A DNA stretch of 64,000 bases. Origin: Adiantum capillus-veneris (taxonomy: Eukaryota; Streptophyta; Polypodiopsida; Polypodiales; Pteridaceae). A program made the position numbers and the translations under genes. The stretch spans positions 36,219,446-36,283,445 of the forward strand of contig CM043969.1 of the NCBI GenBank assembly GCA_014529385.2, in the 5' to 3' direction. Below the pieces are notes generated by a model. It saw nothing but the letters and a program-made list of their open reading frames with translations. It ran no database searches and was not told where the DNA came from. Below, piece by piece: positions 48,554-59,988 of this stretch (the stretch's first letter is position 1; each line of letters begins with the position of its first letter).

Positions 48554-51500
48554 GAGCAAATGGAAGCCTTGCGGGTAGAGGTGGACAAGTTATTGAAGGC
48601 AGGGTTCATAGTTCCAGTGGAGACCACAGAATGGGTGAGTCCAGCAGTAGTCAGTCCAAAGAAGGATGGGAAGTGGAGAATTTGTGTAGATTTTAAACCC
48701 TTAAACACAGCCACTAAGAAGAACCCATATCCTCTTCCATTCATCGATCAGATCTTGGATTCAGTGGCAGGTTATAAGAGGTACAATGTGTGTGATGGTT
48801 TTTCAGGCTATTTTCAATTGAAGATTGCTCTTAAAGACCGCACAAAGACAACTTTTATTACGCCATGGGGCTGCTATTGCTACACAGTATTGCCATTTGG
48901 TTTGTCAAATGGACCATCTTTCTATCAAGAGAGAGCAAATTGGGTGTTGGAACCATTCATTGGTAGTTGTGTTAAAGCTTTTATGGATGACTTCTGCGTC
49001 TATAGCAGTAGGGCTGATCACCATGAGAAGCTACAGATGGTATTGGCTCGATATGATGAATGTGGAGGACAACTCAATCCAAAGAAATGTCATCTAGCAC
49101 AGCCAAGGGTGAAGTTATTGGGCCATATGGTGTCAGAAAATGGCATTGAGGCTGATCCAGATAAGGTGAAGTCTATTATTCTTCTTCCATCACCTATGAG
49201 TACGAAGAAGTTGGCAACCTTTATACACAAAGTGAAGTACATGGCACGGTTTATTCCATTGTCTTCACAACTTCTTTATCCATTACAGCAAGTGGCAAAG
49301 CATGATCCATTGCAATGGGATGACAAGTGTGAAGAAGTGTTTCAAGAGGTGAAAGAGGTGTTAGGGGGGTTGTCAGCCATGCAAGCTCCTGATTGGCAGA
49401 AAGTTTTTTACGTAAATCCATCAGTAGGGGATGATGCCATTGGAGCCATGCTATTGCAAAAGGGGAAGGGCAGCCATTATATGAGGCCAGTGTATTGTGC
49501 AAGCCGAGTGAAGTTGGTAGCAGAGAGAAAGTTATCGGAAGTAAAGCTAGTGATGGCCAGTGTAATATTTGCTTGTCGACGATTTCGTCATTACTTGCTA
49601 CCACGGCCTTTTGTTTTCTTGACGAGTTATGCCTTTTTGCCACAGTTAATTAATGGTATTAACATGTCAAATGTGGTGAAGAAATGGGTAATTGAGCTGC
49701 AAGAGTTTGAGTTCTCTTTTCTAGTGGAAGATAGTACAAGGGCTACCCTAGCTGATTTGGTGACCTACAAGGAGAATCCCCTTATTGTTAAGGAAGAGGT
49801 GGTGAGAAAGGTAGTTGAAGAAGTGCCACAGATCAGCAATGCACATGTGTTGTTCTTTGATGGTTCATACAGAAAGAGCCACGATGCAGCTTCAGGGGGT
49901 ATAGCACTTTATGATCCAGAGGGGAAGCTAGTATGCAAGAGAGGGTTCAAATTGGATGCGCATAGTAACAATGAGGCTGAATATGCTACATTGGAAGCCG
50001 GATTACACATTTGTTTGAAGCATGGGGTTCGAAGGTTGAGCATAAAAGGTGATGCCTTGTTAGTTGTGAAGCAAGTGTTGGGTGTGTGGAAGAGCAAAAA
50101 CACCGCATTGAAGGAAATGTGTTTCAAAATTAAAGGTCTGCTGAAAAAGTTTGAAGCATGGAGCATCAGACATATTGAACGTGCTCTAAATGGAGAGGCA
50201 CATGAAGCAGCTCAAGGCATGATTGGGGAGCTATTCGTGTTGAGGACCAATTTACCTCTTTATCATGGTCGGGAAAGTTTGGCTCAAGAAGAGGAGTTTT
50301 TGCTAACAGGAATCATTCCAAAGGAGATTCAGAAGTCTAAGAAGTATGGCTTTGTGCGTAGAGCATACAGGTACAAATTGATTGGTGATGTCTTATACAT
50401 GAAAGGGGCTGATCTCGTGTTGAGACGTGTACCTTGGCGGGAGGAGCTTTACAGAGTGTTGGAAGAGAATCACGAAGGCGCATGTGGTGGTCATTTTGCT
50501 CTAAAGATCACCTTGCATAAGATTTTGCAAGAGGGGTATGTATGGCCTAGTTTGCACAAGGATGTTCACCATTGGTGTAGGTCTTGCAATAGGTGTCAAG
50601 CATTTGGGAAGAGAGTGTTGAAGCCAGAGCTACAAAAAACCATTATGGCGTTTGATGTGTTTGAAAAGTGGGGGATTGATGCAATAGGCCCGTTACCTAT
50701 CACAAGCAGGGGCAAAAGCTATATTTGGACGGCAGTGGACTATCTCTCTAGATGGGCAGAGGCTATAGCAGTAAAACAGATCACTGCAAAGGATGTGGCA
50801 AAATTTGTGTATGATGAAATATGTTGCAAGTTTGGGGTGCCACTGGAGCTACTTTCAGATAAGGGGCCTGGCTTTAGAGCTAAACTGCTAGATTTTTTAT
50901 GTGCAAAGATGAAGATTAGGCACCAGCATACCACTCCTTATTACCCGCAGTGTAATGGCTTAAATGAAAGATTCAATGGTGAGTTGGTACAAATTCTTTC
51001 TAAAGTGACAGAGCATCAAGGAAAGAATTGGGATTTGGAATTGCCTAGTGCATTATGGGCTTATCGTACTTCAGTGAAGACAGGTACAGGGTTTACTCCA
51101 TTTCATTTGGTGTATGGAAAGGAAGCACTATTGCCTGTGGAGGTAGAGTTGCCTGCGGTCAAGATGTTAGAGAAGTTGCTTGGGCCGCCTAGTGATGCAT
51201 TCAAAGAGAGGCTCTTGCAGTTACAAGAGGTCCAGTTGGATAGGATGAGCGCATTGGAACATTATGGGCAGATGCAGGATAAGGCTTTGGCAAAGATAAA
51301 TGAAAAGGTTAAAAGTAAGGGTATCAAGAAACATGACTTGGTTTTGCGCTACAACAGTAAGCTGGACAACACCTTCCAAAAGAAGTTTCAAATTAAGTGG
51401 GAAGGCCCTTTCAAGGTAGTGGAGTGTTTTCCAAATGGCACATATCAGCTGACTAACCTGGATGGTGTTCTACATAAGTCAAGGGTAAATGGGTTGCGTC

Positions 51501-51665
51501 TTAAGTTGTATCATGCCAGGTTGATGATGGTGGAGCAAGATGAGTTTTCTGAAGAGCGAGTGATGTCTGTGAGGGATGAGGAGACCTGTGATGCGGCGAG
51601 TCTCATATCTCTCTTTGCTGCTGCTGATCATGAATGATCTAGCAGGCTAGGGGATGGGCAAATTA

Positions 51666-52808
51666 TGTTAGGAGTTTTTTGGAGCAAGGGATTGCGCATA
51701 TGTACATATACATGCATGGTGCATCAAATAAAGTATTGCCCATTTTCCAGAACCAGGTGGTTACGTGGGGCCCACATGTGTACAGGTAGGACATGGTGTA
51801 CATAGTGCATCGATTTTCACTATTACCAGTACCACTGTGTTTTTTATACTATAAGGAGCAGTTGGTAGCGCGTAAAAACTCTCGAGGAAGCTATCCGCGG
51901 GCCAACGACATGAGGTAAGCAGGTGCGTCAGATGGCATCTAGTGGCGTAAGGAGGCCGAACGGGGTCAAGACTTGCACGTGGATGAGTACGGACACAACG
52001 TGGGTGTTTTCTTGTGATACTTATGCAGAAAGGTCATCATTAGGACCACTTTTTGGGGCCACTTCACGTGGTTGCGAGACGCATTATTGAAAAGAAATGA
52101 GTGCCAGGTGTGCGCATGGATGCAGCAGGGTGACAATTATGCACTGTGAGGTTAGTTTTTGGCCTGTTCGGGGTCCGTTTGAGGTCATCTAAAAGGCCAA
52201 GGGTGCCCAACTAATAAAGCTAAGTGTGGGAATTGAAAAAAGAGAGAGAAGACCAGAAAAAACGTGGAGAAGAGAGGAGGAACAGTCGCAAGTGTGTTTT
52301 TGCTCATTTTGGAGCTTGTTTTGGCCGTAAACTGCTCATCCGAGGTCGGATTTGAGCACTTTGACATTGTAGACTGGGGTTTTGGGCCGTTCCGGACGCG
52401 ATGGCGCTGTCCATTTTGCCAAATTTCTCACTCTTTTCCTGCTATTTTTTTGTGTAAGTTTCTCCTATGAGCGAAGTTTCTGCTCTAGTTTGTGATTGTA
52501 TCTGGCTTATTTTACCTATATTGTGTGAGCTATTTGCCCCATTGGTGTTGGCCCAAGCTCAATTGTATCTAAACATCAGAAATTCTCCTCTTTTGAGCTG
52601 AGTTTTTTTTGGGTGTGTGTGTGTGTGTGTGTCTGTGTGGAGTGGGCAAGTGGATAATCTCTCTCCTCTCACTCCATAGGTGTGTTTCCTGTCTCGGCCA
52701 AGTGTGTTGTGTAAGCCGAGTGGTGCCCCCTAGTGTGTGTGTGTATCTTCCCAAGAGTGTGTGTCGGGTCGTTATAGAGGCGCTGTGTGTGTTTTCATCC
52801 CGCTCACA
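51666..52808 (+). repeat. gypsy-2 3' LTR (1143 bp)
   Basis: The complete form of the LTR. It includes the about 290-bp segment missing from the 5' LTR and a GT run at 52615-52633. Ends CCCGCTCACA against copia B sequence. Confidence 0.92.
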
Positions 52809-53440
52809 CTGTGAAACCAGAATACGTTTTTTTTTGCGGATGATACAACCTGTAACCTTTGCTTTTAGTAGTATAATGAACAAAAATACATTTGACAGCC
52901 TTATCATCCAATTTTCTGAGTTGTGTTTGTGGCACCAAAGCATATGCCAAACAGCCAAGAACACGCATGTTCTCAATAGAAGGCTTTATATCATGTCATG
53001 CTTCATATGGAGTGATAGACTGCAAAGCTTTCGTAGGACACCTGTTTAGTACATAAGTGGCACACATGATGGCCTCAAGCCAAAAAGAATGCGGAAAAGC
53101 TTGACTTTTGACCATACATCGTGCCATTTCCGTAAGTGGCTTGTTTTTCCTATCAGCAACACCATTTTGCTGAGGTATATAAGGCACTGTACATTGGTGT
53201 TTTATCCCACGACTAGCCAGAAATGCATTGAATTCATGAGACATATACTCCCCCCCTCGATTAGAGCGGAGGGTGTCCATAGTACATTTTGAGACATTTT
53301 CAGCCATAGCCAGAAATTGTTTGAAGTAGATAAAAATTTCGGACTTTGCTTTAAGCGAAAATACCCATGCATGTGTGGAGTAGTCATCAATGAAATTCAC
53401 AAAGTAATTTGCCCTCTTCTTTTCCGCCATCCCATGTGAA
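52809..53440 (-). pseudogene. copia B: integrase
   Basis: The minus-strand frame 53427-52996 reads NYFVNFIDDYSTHAWVF, TLRSNRGGEYMSHEFNAFL (catalytic D changed to N), TVPYIPQQNGVADRKN (the catalytic E position reads D) and AIMCATYVLNRCPTKAL. A stop follows TPYEA, and the frame goes on as IKPSIENMRVLGCLAYA and KTYSGFTV up to the gypsy-2 LTR. Gag, protease and the zinc-finger part of the integrase, expected further right, are gone. The sequence changes to microsatellites after about 53440. Confidence 0.9.
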
Positions 53441-53517
53441 CCAAGCCCCCTCCTCCCTACTCCACCTCCCACAACCTCTACCTCTATCTCCCATGTCTAT
53501 CTATCTCCACCTTCTCC

Positions 53518-53518
<1 letters not shown>

Positions 53519-53597
<79 letters not shown>

Positions 53598-53606
53598 ACA
53601 GTCAAA

Positions 53607-53655
<49 letters not shown>
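53519..53655. repeat. (CT)n-(CA)n and (CA)n microsatellites
   Basis: CT 53519-53541 passes into CA to 53589. A second CA array runs 53609-53655. Further short CA arrays are at 53813-53826 and 54037-54059. Confidence 0.95.
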
Positions 53656-53659
<4 letters not shown>

Positions 53660-54135
53660 TATACATTCTATTCGGATCAATTGCAGAGACGGCTTTGGAG
53701 TGGGGAACTATCCACGAACAACATTGGACGGTCAACATCATTGGCAACCAACTCTTCAATGCATGGTAAATACCTAATATATTGCCCCCCATTCCCTATT
53801 GTTTTCTACCGCCACACACACACACACGCACATACACAATATAATGGCAATGGAAAAAATGCATCAATTGCGCGTACCTCATCCATTTGTACGGATCTAC
53901 AAAACTAGTGTGCAAAGTAGAGCCTTCTTTTCTCCACGTGATTGTTGTGAACACATGGTAATAATGCTTGTTGTTGGCAGTGTGATTAGTTCATAGGTGG
54001 CGGTGTGGGATTGGTTGTTTTCTTGATATATGACTAACACACACACACACACACACACAAAGGGGGAGAGAGACAAAGAGAAATAGAGAAAGAAAAAGAG
54101 ATATAGAGGGAGAGAGGGAGGAGAGAGGGAGAGAA

Positions 54136-54137
<2 letters not shown>
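53656..54137. other. unassigned sequence
   Basis: No gene recognised. Frames here are short or low-complexity. Confidence 0.5.
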
Positions 54138-54200
<63 letters not shown>

Positions 54201-54210
54201 TAGATAGTTC
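54138..54210. repeat. (GA)n array with GATA tail, at the 3' end of the LINE
   Basis: (GA)n to about 54195, then GGATAGATAG. On the LINE's strand this reads CTATCTATCC(TC)n directly after its 3' untranslated end, the place of a LINE tail. Confidence 0.8.
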
Positions 54211-54260
54211 TATTATCATCCTGTGAGTTCAAATATTACCTATGGGACCAAATGAACATG

Positions 54261-54581
54261 TCAGATGGTGCGAGTGGAGGTCATGAGTGACTCTCGATGC
54301 TCAAAAATGGATGAAATGAGCATCGCAATAGAGAGTCCACATTGTGGTTGGGAGAGGAAGGTATGTAGGGAGAGATTATGGCTGAATATATGGGGAAAAG
54401 AGTACCTAATGTGTTCAAAAGATAAGCACTCAAGTAGTGTGTGGTACTCACTCTCTCGCACTTGACAAAGGCATAAGGTGCAAAGTCGATGAGACTCCTC
54501 GCCTGTGTCCCAACGTCCTGTCTCGCAGCATAGAGAATGGGAGCTAAGACAATTGGAGGCAATGGTGTGGATCGCATTCAA
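54261..54581 (-). pseudogene. LINE C-terminal zinc-binding region
   Basis: The frame has RLCTLCLCQVRESEYHTLLEC followed by LSFEHIRYSF, the C-x-x-C...H...C arrangement that ends LINE ORF2. Two overlapping frames share the sequence, so there is at least one frameshift. Confidence 0.75.
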
Positions 54582-54734
54582 CGTGATGTGCTCAAGGATG
54601 TAGGGATGGGGTCAATTACCTCATTCAGAGAAGAAGAAAGATTTGAAGTTTGGGGCAATGTGTGTGGTGTAATGGTTGGAGCGAGAACCTCCGGATTTCT
54701 CCCAAGCCCTGAGACATTGGCGTTGTAAGAAGGC

Positions 54735-55217
54735 CTAATTAACTTGGGAGTGGATCAATGCATCCTTGACCAAGTGACATGCATCCCATATTCCAAACCA
54801 TTTCTTGATGTCAAGCATCCACCCCAAACTTCGTATTTTTCTCTTGCACGTCTTTTGGACCTTTTGGCTTGCTTCATATGCAATTCTAGGAAGTCGATAC
54901 AAAGGGATATGCTCTGTCTTAAGCATGTACACCACAATCCTTTGCATGCCTAAGACCTCAATGGGAAGCGATCCGGACTCAAGAAGTAAGAGCATGTAGG
55001 GTGTTTGTGTCTTGACTTGGACAAAGTTGGTGAGAAAACATTTTTGGACATTCTCAAATTCTTTCCAAGTAGACTTCACCTCCACTCCATAAAGAAGCAC
55101 CGGTGTCACCAATGTGTCAAAGAGGTACTTTTTGAGAGCCCAACACTTGATCTCTCCAGCATTGCACACGTTCTCAAATGCATAATAAGCCCTCTTTCTG
55201 GCTTCCAAGCGACACAT
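54735..55217 (-). pseudogene. LINE post-RT (thumb/connection) region
   Basis: 160 open codons: RLEARKRAYYAFENVCNAGE, LFDTLVTPVLLYGVEV, FENVQKCFLTNFVQVKTQTP, LLLESGSLPIEVLGMQRI and RLPRIAYEASQKV. The LxTPVLLYGxE block is the landmark after the RT fingers and palm of this LINE group. It lies between the YADD part and the Cys/His end. Confidence 0.85.
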
Positions 55218-55343
55218 TATGCAATCCTTCCATTTACAATTTGATGGAACCTCAAGGCCAAGGTAACTTGAAGTTATCTACCACTTAAAGTTGCTCGTTG
55301 TTGTATACAATGCATGGATTTTTTTCATGGAGGGTCTTTACAA

Positions 55344-56352
55344 TCATAACCTTGTTTTTGGATCCAGCCCAATCAGCCCGCTATGTAGGCAAAAGCGCTC
55401 CAAGACACTCATAAGCTTTTGTGCATCTTCTAAAGTATGTGCCAAGAGCACTACATCATCAGCATAAAGCAAAAGCATGATCACCGTATTTTCAATCTTA
55501 ACCTCTTGTATGCCTTCTTGCTGCATAAAATCAAGAACCATACATTCCAATTCATCAATGAGTATCCCAAAGAGGATTGGGAAAAGTGGGCATCCTTGTT
55601 TGACACCAATGGTGCTTGCAAAAAATTCTTAAATTCCATCTCCCATACGTAGTCAACATATCACTTTCTGGTAGATGTAAAAGACTGTATGCATAAATTC
55701 TCTCGGCAGTTGAAGGCTTTGCGTACATCTCCAAAGATTTTCTCACCGTACCATTTCAAAAGCTGTCTTGAAATCCACAAAGCAACAATACAACTTTTTT
55801 CCTTTCAATCAATATTCTTTCATAAGAACTAGAAGAGTGACAAGGTGATCAATAATGCTATGATGCTTTCAAAAACTTGCTTGCATAAGCACACGTTTTC
55901 CATTCTTGTTAGCCATTCACTTATCTTCATGACGAGGCATGCATGCTGAAGTGCAAGGTTAAACATATTGTGTATCTAATACCGTGTTTTCTCCCTTGTC
56001 CATTTAATCATTTCAGCCTTGATACCTTGAAGGTCCCCTGCCTTGCAAGTAGAAAGTTTCTCAAGCGCTCGGCATACATCTTGAATGGTAAAGAAGGGAG
56101 GCATAGACGGAAGGGAGCTACAACACTCCATCTTATCAACATTGGGTTGCTCATAGAGGTTATTGCAATGCGTATACATATCTTCAAGAGGAAAGTCACC
56201 AAAGCTCTTAATACGCTTGCCTTTTAGATTTGCCAAAACTTGCCACATGAATGTGCTATTGCAATGCGTATACATATCCTCAAGTGGCAAGTCACCAAAG
56301 CTCTTAACACGCTTTCCTTTTAGATTTGCCAAATCTTGCCACTTGCATGTGC
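55344..56352 (-). pseudogene. LINE reverse transcriptase
   Basis: From right to left: NLYEQPNVDKMECC, PFFTIQDVCRALEKL and CKAGDLQGIKAEMIKWTRE (RT N-terminal blocks), a degraded middle, then PLFPILFGILIDEL-type sequence near 55560 and the catalytic MLLLYADDVVLLAHTLEDA (55487-55430). At least four breaks. A 96-bp tandem duplication precedes the N-terminal blocks. Confidence 0.85.
56161..56352. repeat. 96-bp in-frame tandem duplication in the LINE RT
   Basis: TATTGCAATGCGTATACATA starts at 56161 and 56257. The two 96-bp units differ at about a dozen bases. The minus frame repeats ANLKGKR.KSFGD.PLEDMY (32 residues per unit). Confidence 0.9.
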
Positions 56353-56705
56353 TTTCTCATGTACTAAAAGAAGTTGTTTTTTGACTTCCTACCTTCTCCT
56401 CTTTTTTGAACAAGTGCTTTATATATATGTGAACGTTCCAAGTAAACTTTCTTGTCTTTCCGTACATCCAAACTTAGCAAGTGTTTTCGGGCTTGACTAC
56501 ATCCCATGTCAAAAAATTTCTTCTTGGTGCTACCCTTCTTAAACCTTTTTCAAGACATGTGTTTCACCAAAAAACATTCCATCGCACAAGAGAAAAATTA
56601 CTTCTTTGAAAACTTTCCACTTGCATTCTAATGTTGGGCTCTCTTGATGCTTTGTCATGCTTAACATTTGGTCCACCATATCAACATATATAAGTGATCA
56701 TTTAA

Positions 56706-58043
56706 CACTAGAATGGTAACAAGACACTTTTATGTCCTTGGACACTTTTGTGTCCTGTTAAGTGACCATTTTTCTTGAATTATTTGAAGAGTATGAAAAT
56801 GAATTTCTAGGTGCTATATATCCACAAAGTTGCCTTATGAGCTGAAAAAAACTTAGCATTTTTTTTTGAGTATCAATCTCACCATTAACATTACTCTTAC
56901 ACAACATTTTTGAACCTAAACTGTGTGAAAAAACGGGTCCTGTTTTTGGCCATTTTTCATTTTTAAGCAACTATATTACTCTAAACTTCATGTTTGTGAG
57001 GTTTAGATGGCTAGAGGTTAGGCCTTCATAGTTCTCAACATGTTTTGATGCTTGTAGGGAGAGCTAAGTGTTAAAATTGAAAGTTATGACCAATTTATAA
57101 GAATTGCATAATCCTGTTTTTTGGCCAAAACTAGCACTTTTATGATTTTTTTGGTGGCTTTCTGATATCCAAATTCAATTTTGATTATGTAAGTGTAATG
57201 TATAACATAAATCTAATCTTCCTTGAGTTTTGGGGGACCTAATATGCTATATAGAATAGTTTATGATGATGGTTGAGTTTTTTGATTGCAGAATAATACG
57301 ATACATTTTAGAGTAGCAAGTATAACTTTCTCAATATTGCTAGTTTCTTAGGCCAATTGTGTGTATTTTGTAGGTAGTAACCATATCTAATCATAGACTA
57401 CAAACTTGGCTAGATATTGAGTAGTTTTTATGAGTTTCTAGAGGTCATAATGCTAAACCCAGTTTTTTCATGTTTCCTGTATTTAGCACTGTATCATTGT
57501 CCCCAAGGTTCCAATTGTAAGAGATCCATTATCCTTTTGACATGCTCCATGGCTCCTTTTGAATCCAAAGGCCCAAAGGAAACTAAGAAAACATGTATAT
57601 AGTATCTGTATTGAGCGTGACTATAGAAACTTTGATGATAGGTCCGCACAATGGCAAAAATGCAACTTTTTTGTACCTATTTTTTTTTAACCAAAAACAA
57701 TTAGTGAGGTAAAAGAAACCATATGTTTTGGTCACCAACCCATTGAAATTAACGGGGCATTTTATCTCATGTCCTACAAAAATCCCCAGTCTTATTTTTA
57801 TGCAATCAACCGTAAGAAATTGTTGTTTTGGGCAAAATGCACTGGTCCATCAACTTTGGAGGCTTGTAGTTACCAAGGGATGAGAAAAATTACAAGTTTC
57901 TCATTTTTTCCATATGTAGTAGTTATTGAACTATAAGCTCATGAAAGGATTTTTCAAAATGAGTGGATCTACTATGGTTTTGGAAATTTTTCCCAAAACC
58001 TTGAAAGGACACTTTTATGTCCTGTTAGGTTACCATTCTAGTG
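56706..58043. mobile_element. TTAA-flanked DNA element with 15-bp inverted ends (piggyBac-like, non-autonomous)
   Basis: The left end CACTAGAATGGTAAC (56706-56720) is the exact complement of the right end GTTACCATTCTAGTG (58029-58043). TTAA flanks both sides (56702-56705 and 58044-58047). A subterminal GACACTTTTATGTCC motif occurs near both ends. The 1338-bp interior is AT-rich without a recognisable transposase. A TTAA duplication is the hallmark of piggyBac. The family is inferred from that, not from protein. Removal with one TTAA rejoins the LINE frame. Confidence 0.85.
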
Positions 58044-58049
58044 TTAAAG

Positions 58050-58943
58050 TCTGGACGTAGGTACGAATGATTCACATTATGATTTGAGGCTACATTCTCG
58101 GGTCTTTTACCACACTTGAGGTCAATACATAACATCCTATGATCCGATTCCAGATTACATTCACCAAGTGTAAAGCTTTGTATGCATTCTAGAGTGGCTT
58201 TCAAAAACAGCATACAGTTAATCACTCTAACACCATTGTTCGTTCTACATGTAAAGTCATCGATGCCTTTCCATTAAGATACACCATTTGCAATGAGCAT
58301 TCCGGTACTATTTCACATATATAGAAGTGACTTTCCATAGTGTTCCAATTATTTGACATCTTAGAACTTTGATTATACATGTATGAGTCATCCATTCTTC
58401 TTGAAACATGTGGCATGTTGACTTGTTGTGTGTCGTGTTGTAACGTATTTGTGCGAGCACTCATGTATTTAAAGACAATGAATTCACTGTGGTCCTTGCA
58501 ACAAGAAATGTCTTCCTCTAGTTCAACAAAGGTCTGATCTCTATCCATATCCAAGTCAGCATAAAAGTTGGAGTCATAGTGAGGAATGTAGCAACTAGCC
58601 ACAAACATGAGTTCACCATTTGGTGGGCTGATTTTCAGCCATAAGTAGCGTTTATACTTATCTTCTTTGACAATGGAAACATATTTCAAACCCTTTTTGA
58701 TCATACATGCCACGCCTCCTTGGACTCTACGCTGCTTTGCATTTTTGGCCCACATCAAAGAATGCACATTGTATTTAATTTGTCAAATCAAAGAATTTGT
58801 TGTGTATCATGCTTCCATGTTTTGATAAGAAGTATCACATTGGAGTCATTGGTAATCTTATCGATGCCAATTCCCACATTCCATGGATACCCGTTACAAT
58901 TCCAAAAGCTTATTCGCAAGCATGAGTTGGTCTCATAGATCAT
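58050..58943 (-). pseudogene. LINE endonuclease
   Basis: The ATG at 58943 opens MIYETNSCLRISFWNCNGYP (N-terminal FWNcNG motif), then KITNDSNVILLIKTWKHD (the catalytic E of LLIET is K here). After shifts, the long frame 58767-58222 gives RRVQGGVACMIKKGLKYVS, FVASCYIPHYDSNFY and FVELEEDI. Beyond a stop, CNLESDHRMLCIDLK carries the conserved SDHR. It would nick target DNA to prime reverse transcription. Missing residues and breaks make it inactive. Confidence 0.85.
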
Positions 58944-59099
58944 GTGTCCCTATTTGTTGGGTGGACATGCATCCTCCTCAAGTGACTTTTCTTCTTGAGA
59001 TGACACCTTAACCTTCTTGCTTCTTTCCTCATATGCTTTGCAACGTGCATTTTGTTGCATAAGAGTGTGATCCTCATATACATTACAACCTGTTCCTTT

Positions 59100-59844
59100 G
59101 AGGTGGATCCACTATTGTCAAGGATGATATTTCTCTTTAATTACCTTATCATCCATGGTACATATAATAGGTCTTTCTCCCGAGCGAGGGAATCCTTGTT
59201 TTCCAACTCCATTATGCACCATAAGCCATGATTCCAGACATGCCAAAGTATGTAGCAAAAATCTCTTATCTAGCAACCGGAAGAGATTGTGGTGTTTCCA
59301 TGCTTTCCTCCTTGATTCCACGAATGACTATGTTATTTGAGAGTCTTTTCCATTCGTGCAATTCTTGAGTGTCCACATCGTCTACATTCTTGGCTTGGAC
59401 AATGGCTTGCCTGATAGGAGATGTAGAAACCACATTAGCCTTCCATATATCAGCCCATGATTTGGATGCATTTCTCATCTCACATACATCATGTCTTATT
59501 GAATCTATCGTTTCCTCTTTCAATACACGATCACTCTCAACTTTTCTCAAGTGCTCTTTCAATAGATTCATGTCAACAAGAGAGCGCTTACATTCTTGAA
59601 ATTCATTGTCATGATGCATTAAGTGTGTTGTTTACGTTTCAAGAACCTTCTTGAGGTGCTCATTGTCCACATCAAGAACTCTTAAAGTGCCATTCTCCAT
59701 TGCAAGTGCGTGCAACTCTTGACCTTGCTTGTTGATAGTTTCTTGTAATGAGACCAAGTAGGCCATGATCATTGCTTCCATTGTTGTAGACGATGTGGTT
59801 GGATAAGCGTCCAAATTCCTTGGAGATTTTGCATCATTCTCCAT
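59100..59844 (-). pseudogene. LINE ORF1 (coiled-coil RNA-binding type)
   Basis: The ATG at 59844 starts MENDAKSPRNLDAYPTTSST, then a heptad-rich helix (SLQETINKQGQELHALAMEN...). A TAA at about 59632 interrupts it. The same frame goes on with ECKRSLVDMNLLKEHLRKVE and RLSNNIVIRGIKEESMETPQ, resembling the nNxVIRGIxE block at the RNA-binding domain of L1-type ORF1. It then shifts. It would coat LINE RNA. Confidence 0.75.
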
Positions 59845-59988
59845 GGCGAGTGTGGATTTTCGAGTTTTTTACGACATTGTCTTCAAGTCAGCACGAAAAC
59901 ACAAAGTTTTGACAATTTGTTCAATTATGAGATTCTATAATAGCAAAGCCTTCCGTTGCTTAGAAAAATTTTGTCTTTACATCAATGC

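Larger units (their letters stand above)
46286..51637 (+). pseudogene. gypsy-2 gag-pol polyprotein, one frame with two stops
   Basis: The ATG at 46286 begins MAFSYPEFHGRSDEDVEEF. Gag ends in the zinc knuckle CYNCGELGHISPQC (CX2CX4HX4C). A TGA at 47318-47320 and a TAA at 48551-48553 interrupt what is otherwise one frame of 1783 codons ending at 51637. Order: gag (to about residue 344), linker, protease (VDGGAQICVITHS), RT (WRICVDFKPLNTATKK, catalytic FMDDFCVYSS), RNase H, second RNase H (LFFDGSYRKSHDAASGG, AHSNNEAEYATLEAG), integrase zinc finger (HHWCRSCNRCQ), core (GIDAIGPL, LLSDKGPGF, NERFNGEL) and C-terminus (WEGPFKVVE). The stops fall at gag/protease and protease/RT borders; leaky readthrough is possible, decay is simpler. 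Confidence 0.95.
44377..52808 (+). mobile_element. gypsy-2, nearly complete Tat-like Ty3-gypsy element
   Basis: LTRs 44377-45225 and 51666-52808 both start TGTTAGGAGTTTTTTGGAGC and end CCCGCTCACA. A primer site follows the first and a purine tract (AGGGGATGGGCAAATTA) precedes the second. One frame carries gag, protease, RT, RNase H, a second RNase H and integrase. It splits copia B between integrase and RT, both of which continue at its edges. A perfect 5-bp target duplication is not visible (left CCCGT, right CTGTG), so an edge may have been altered. Length 8432 bp. Confidence 0.93.

Noticed and set aside
57417-57602. 61-codon frame inside the TTAA element
   Set aside because: Too short and without transposase motifs. 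The element is regarded as non-autonomous.
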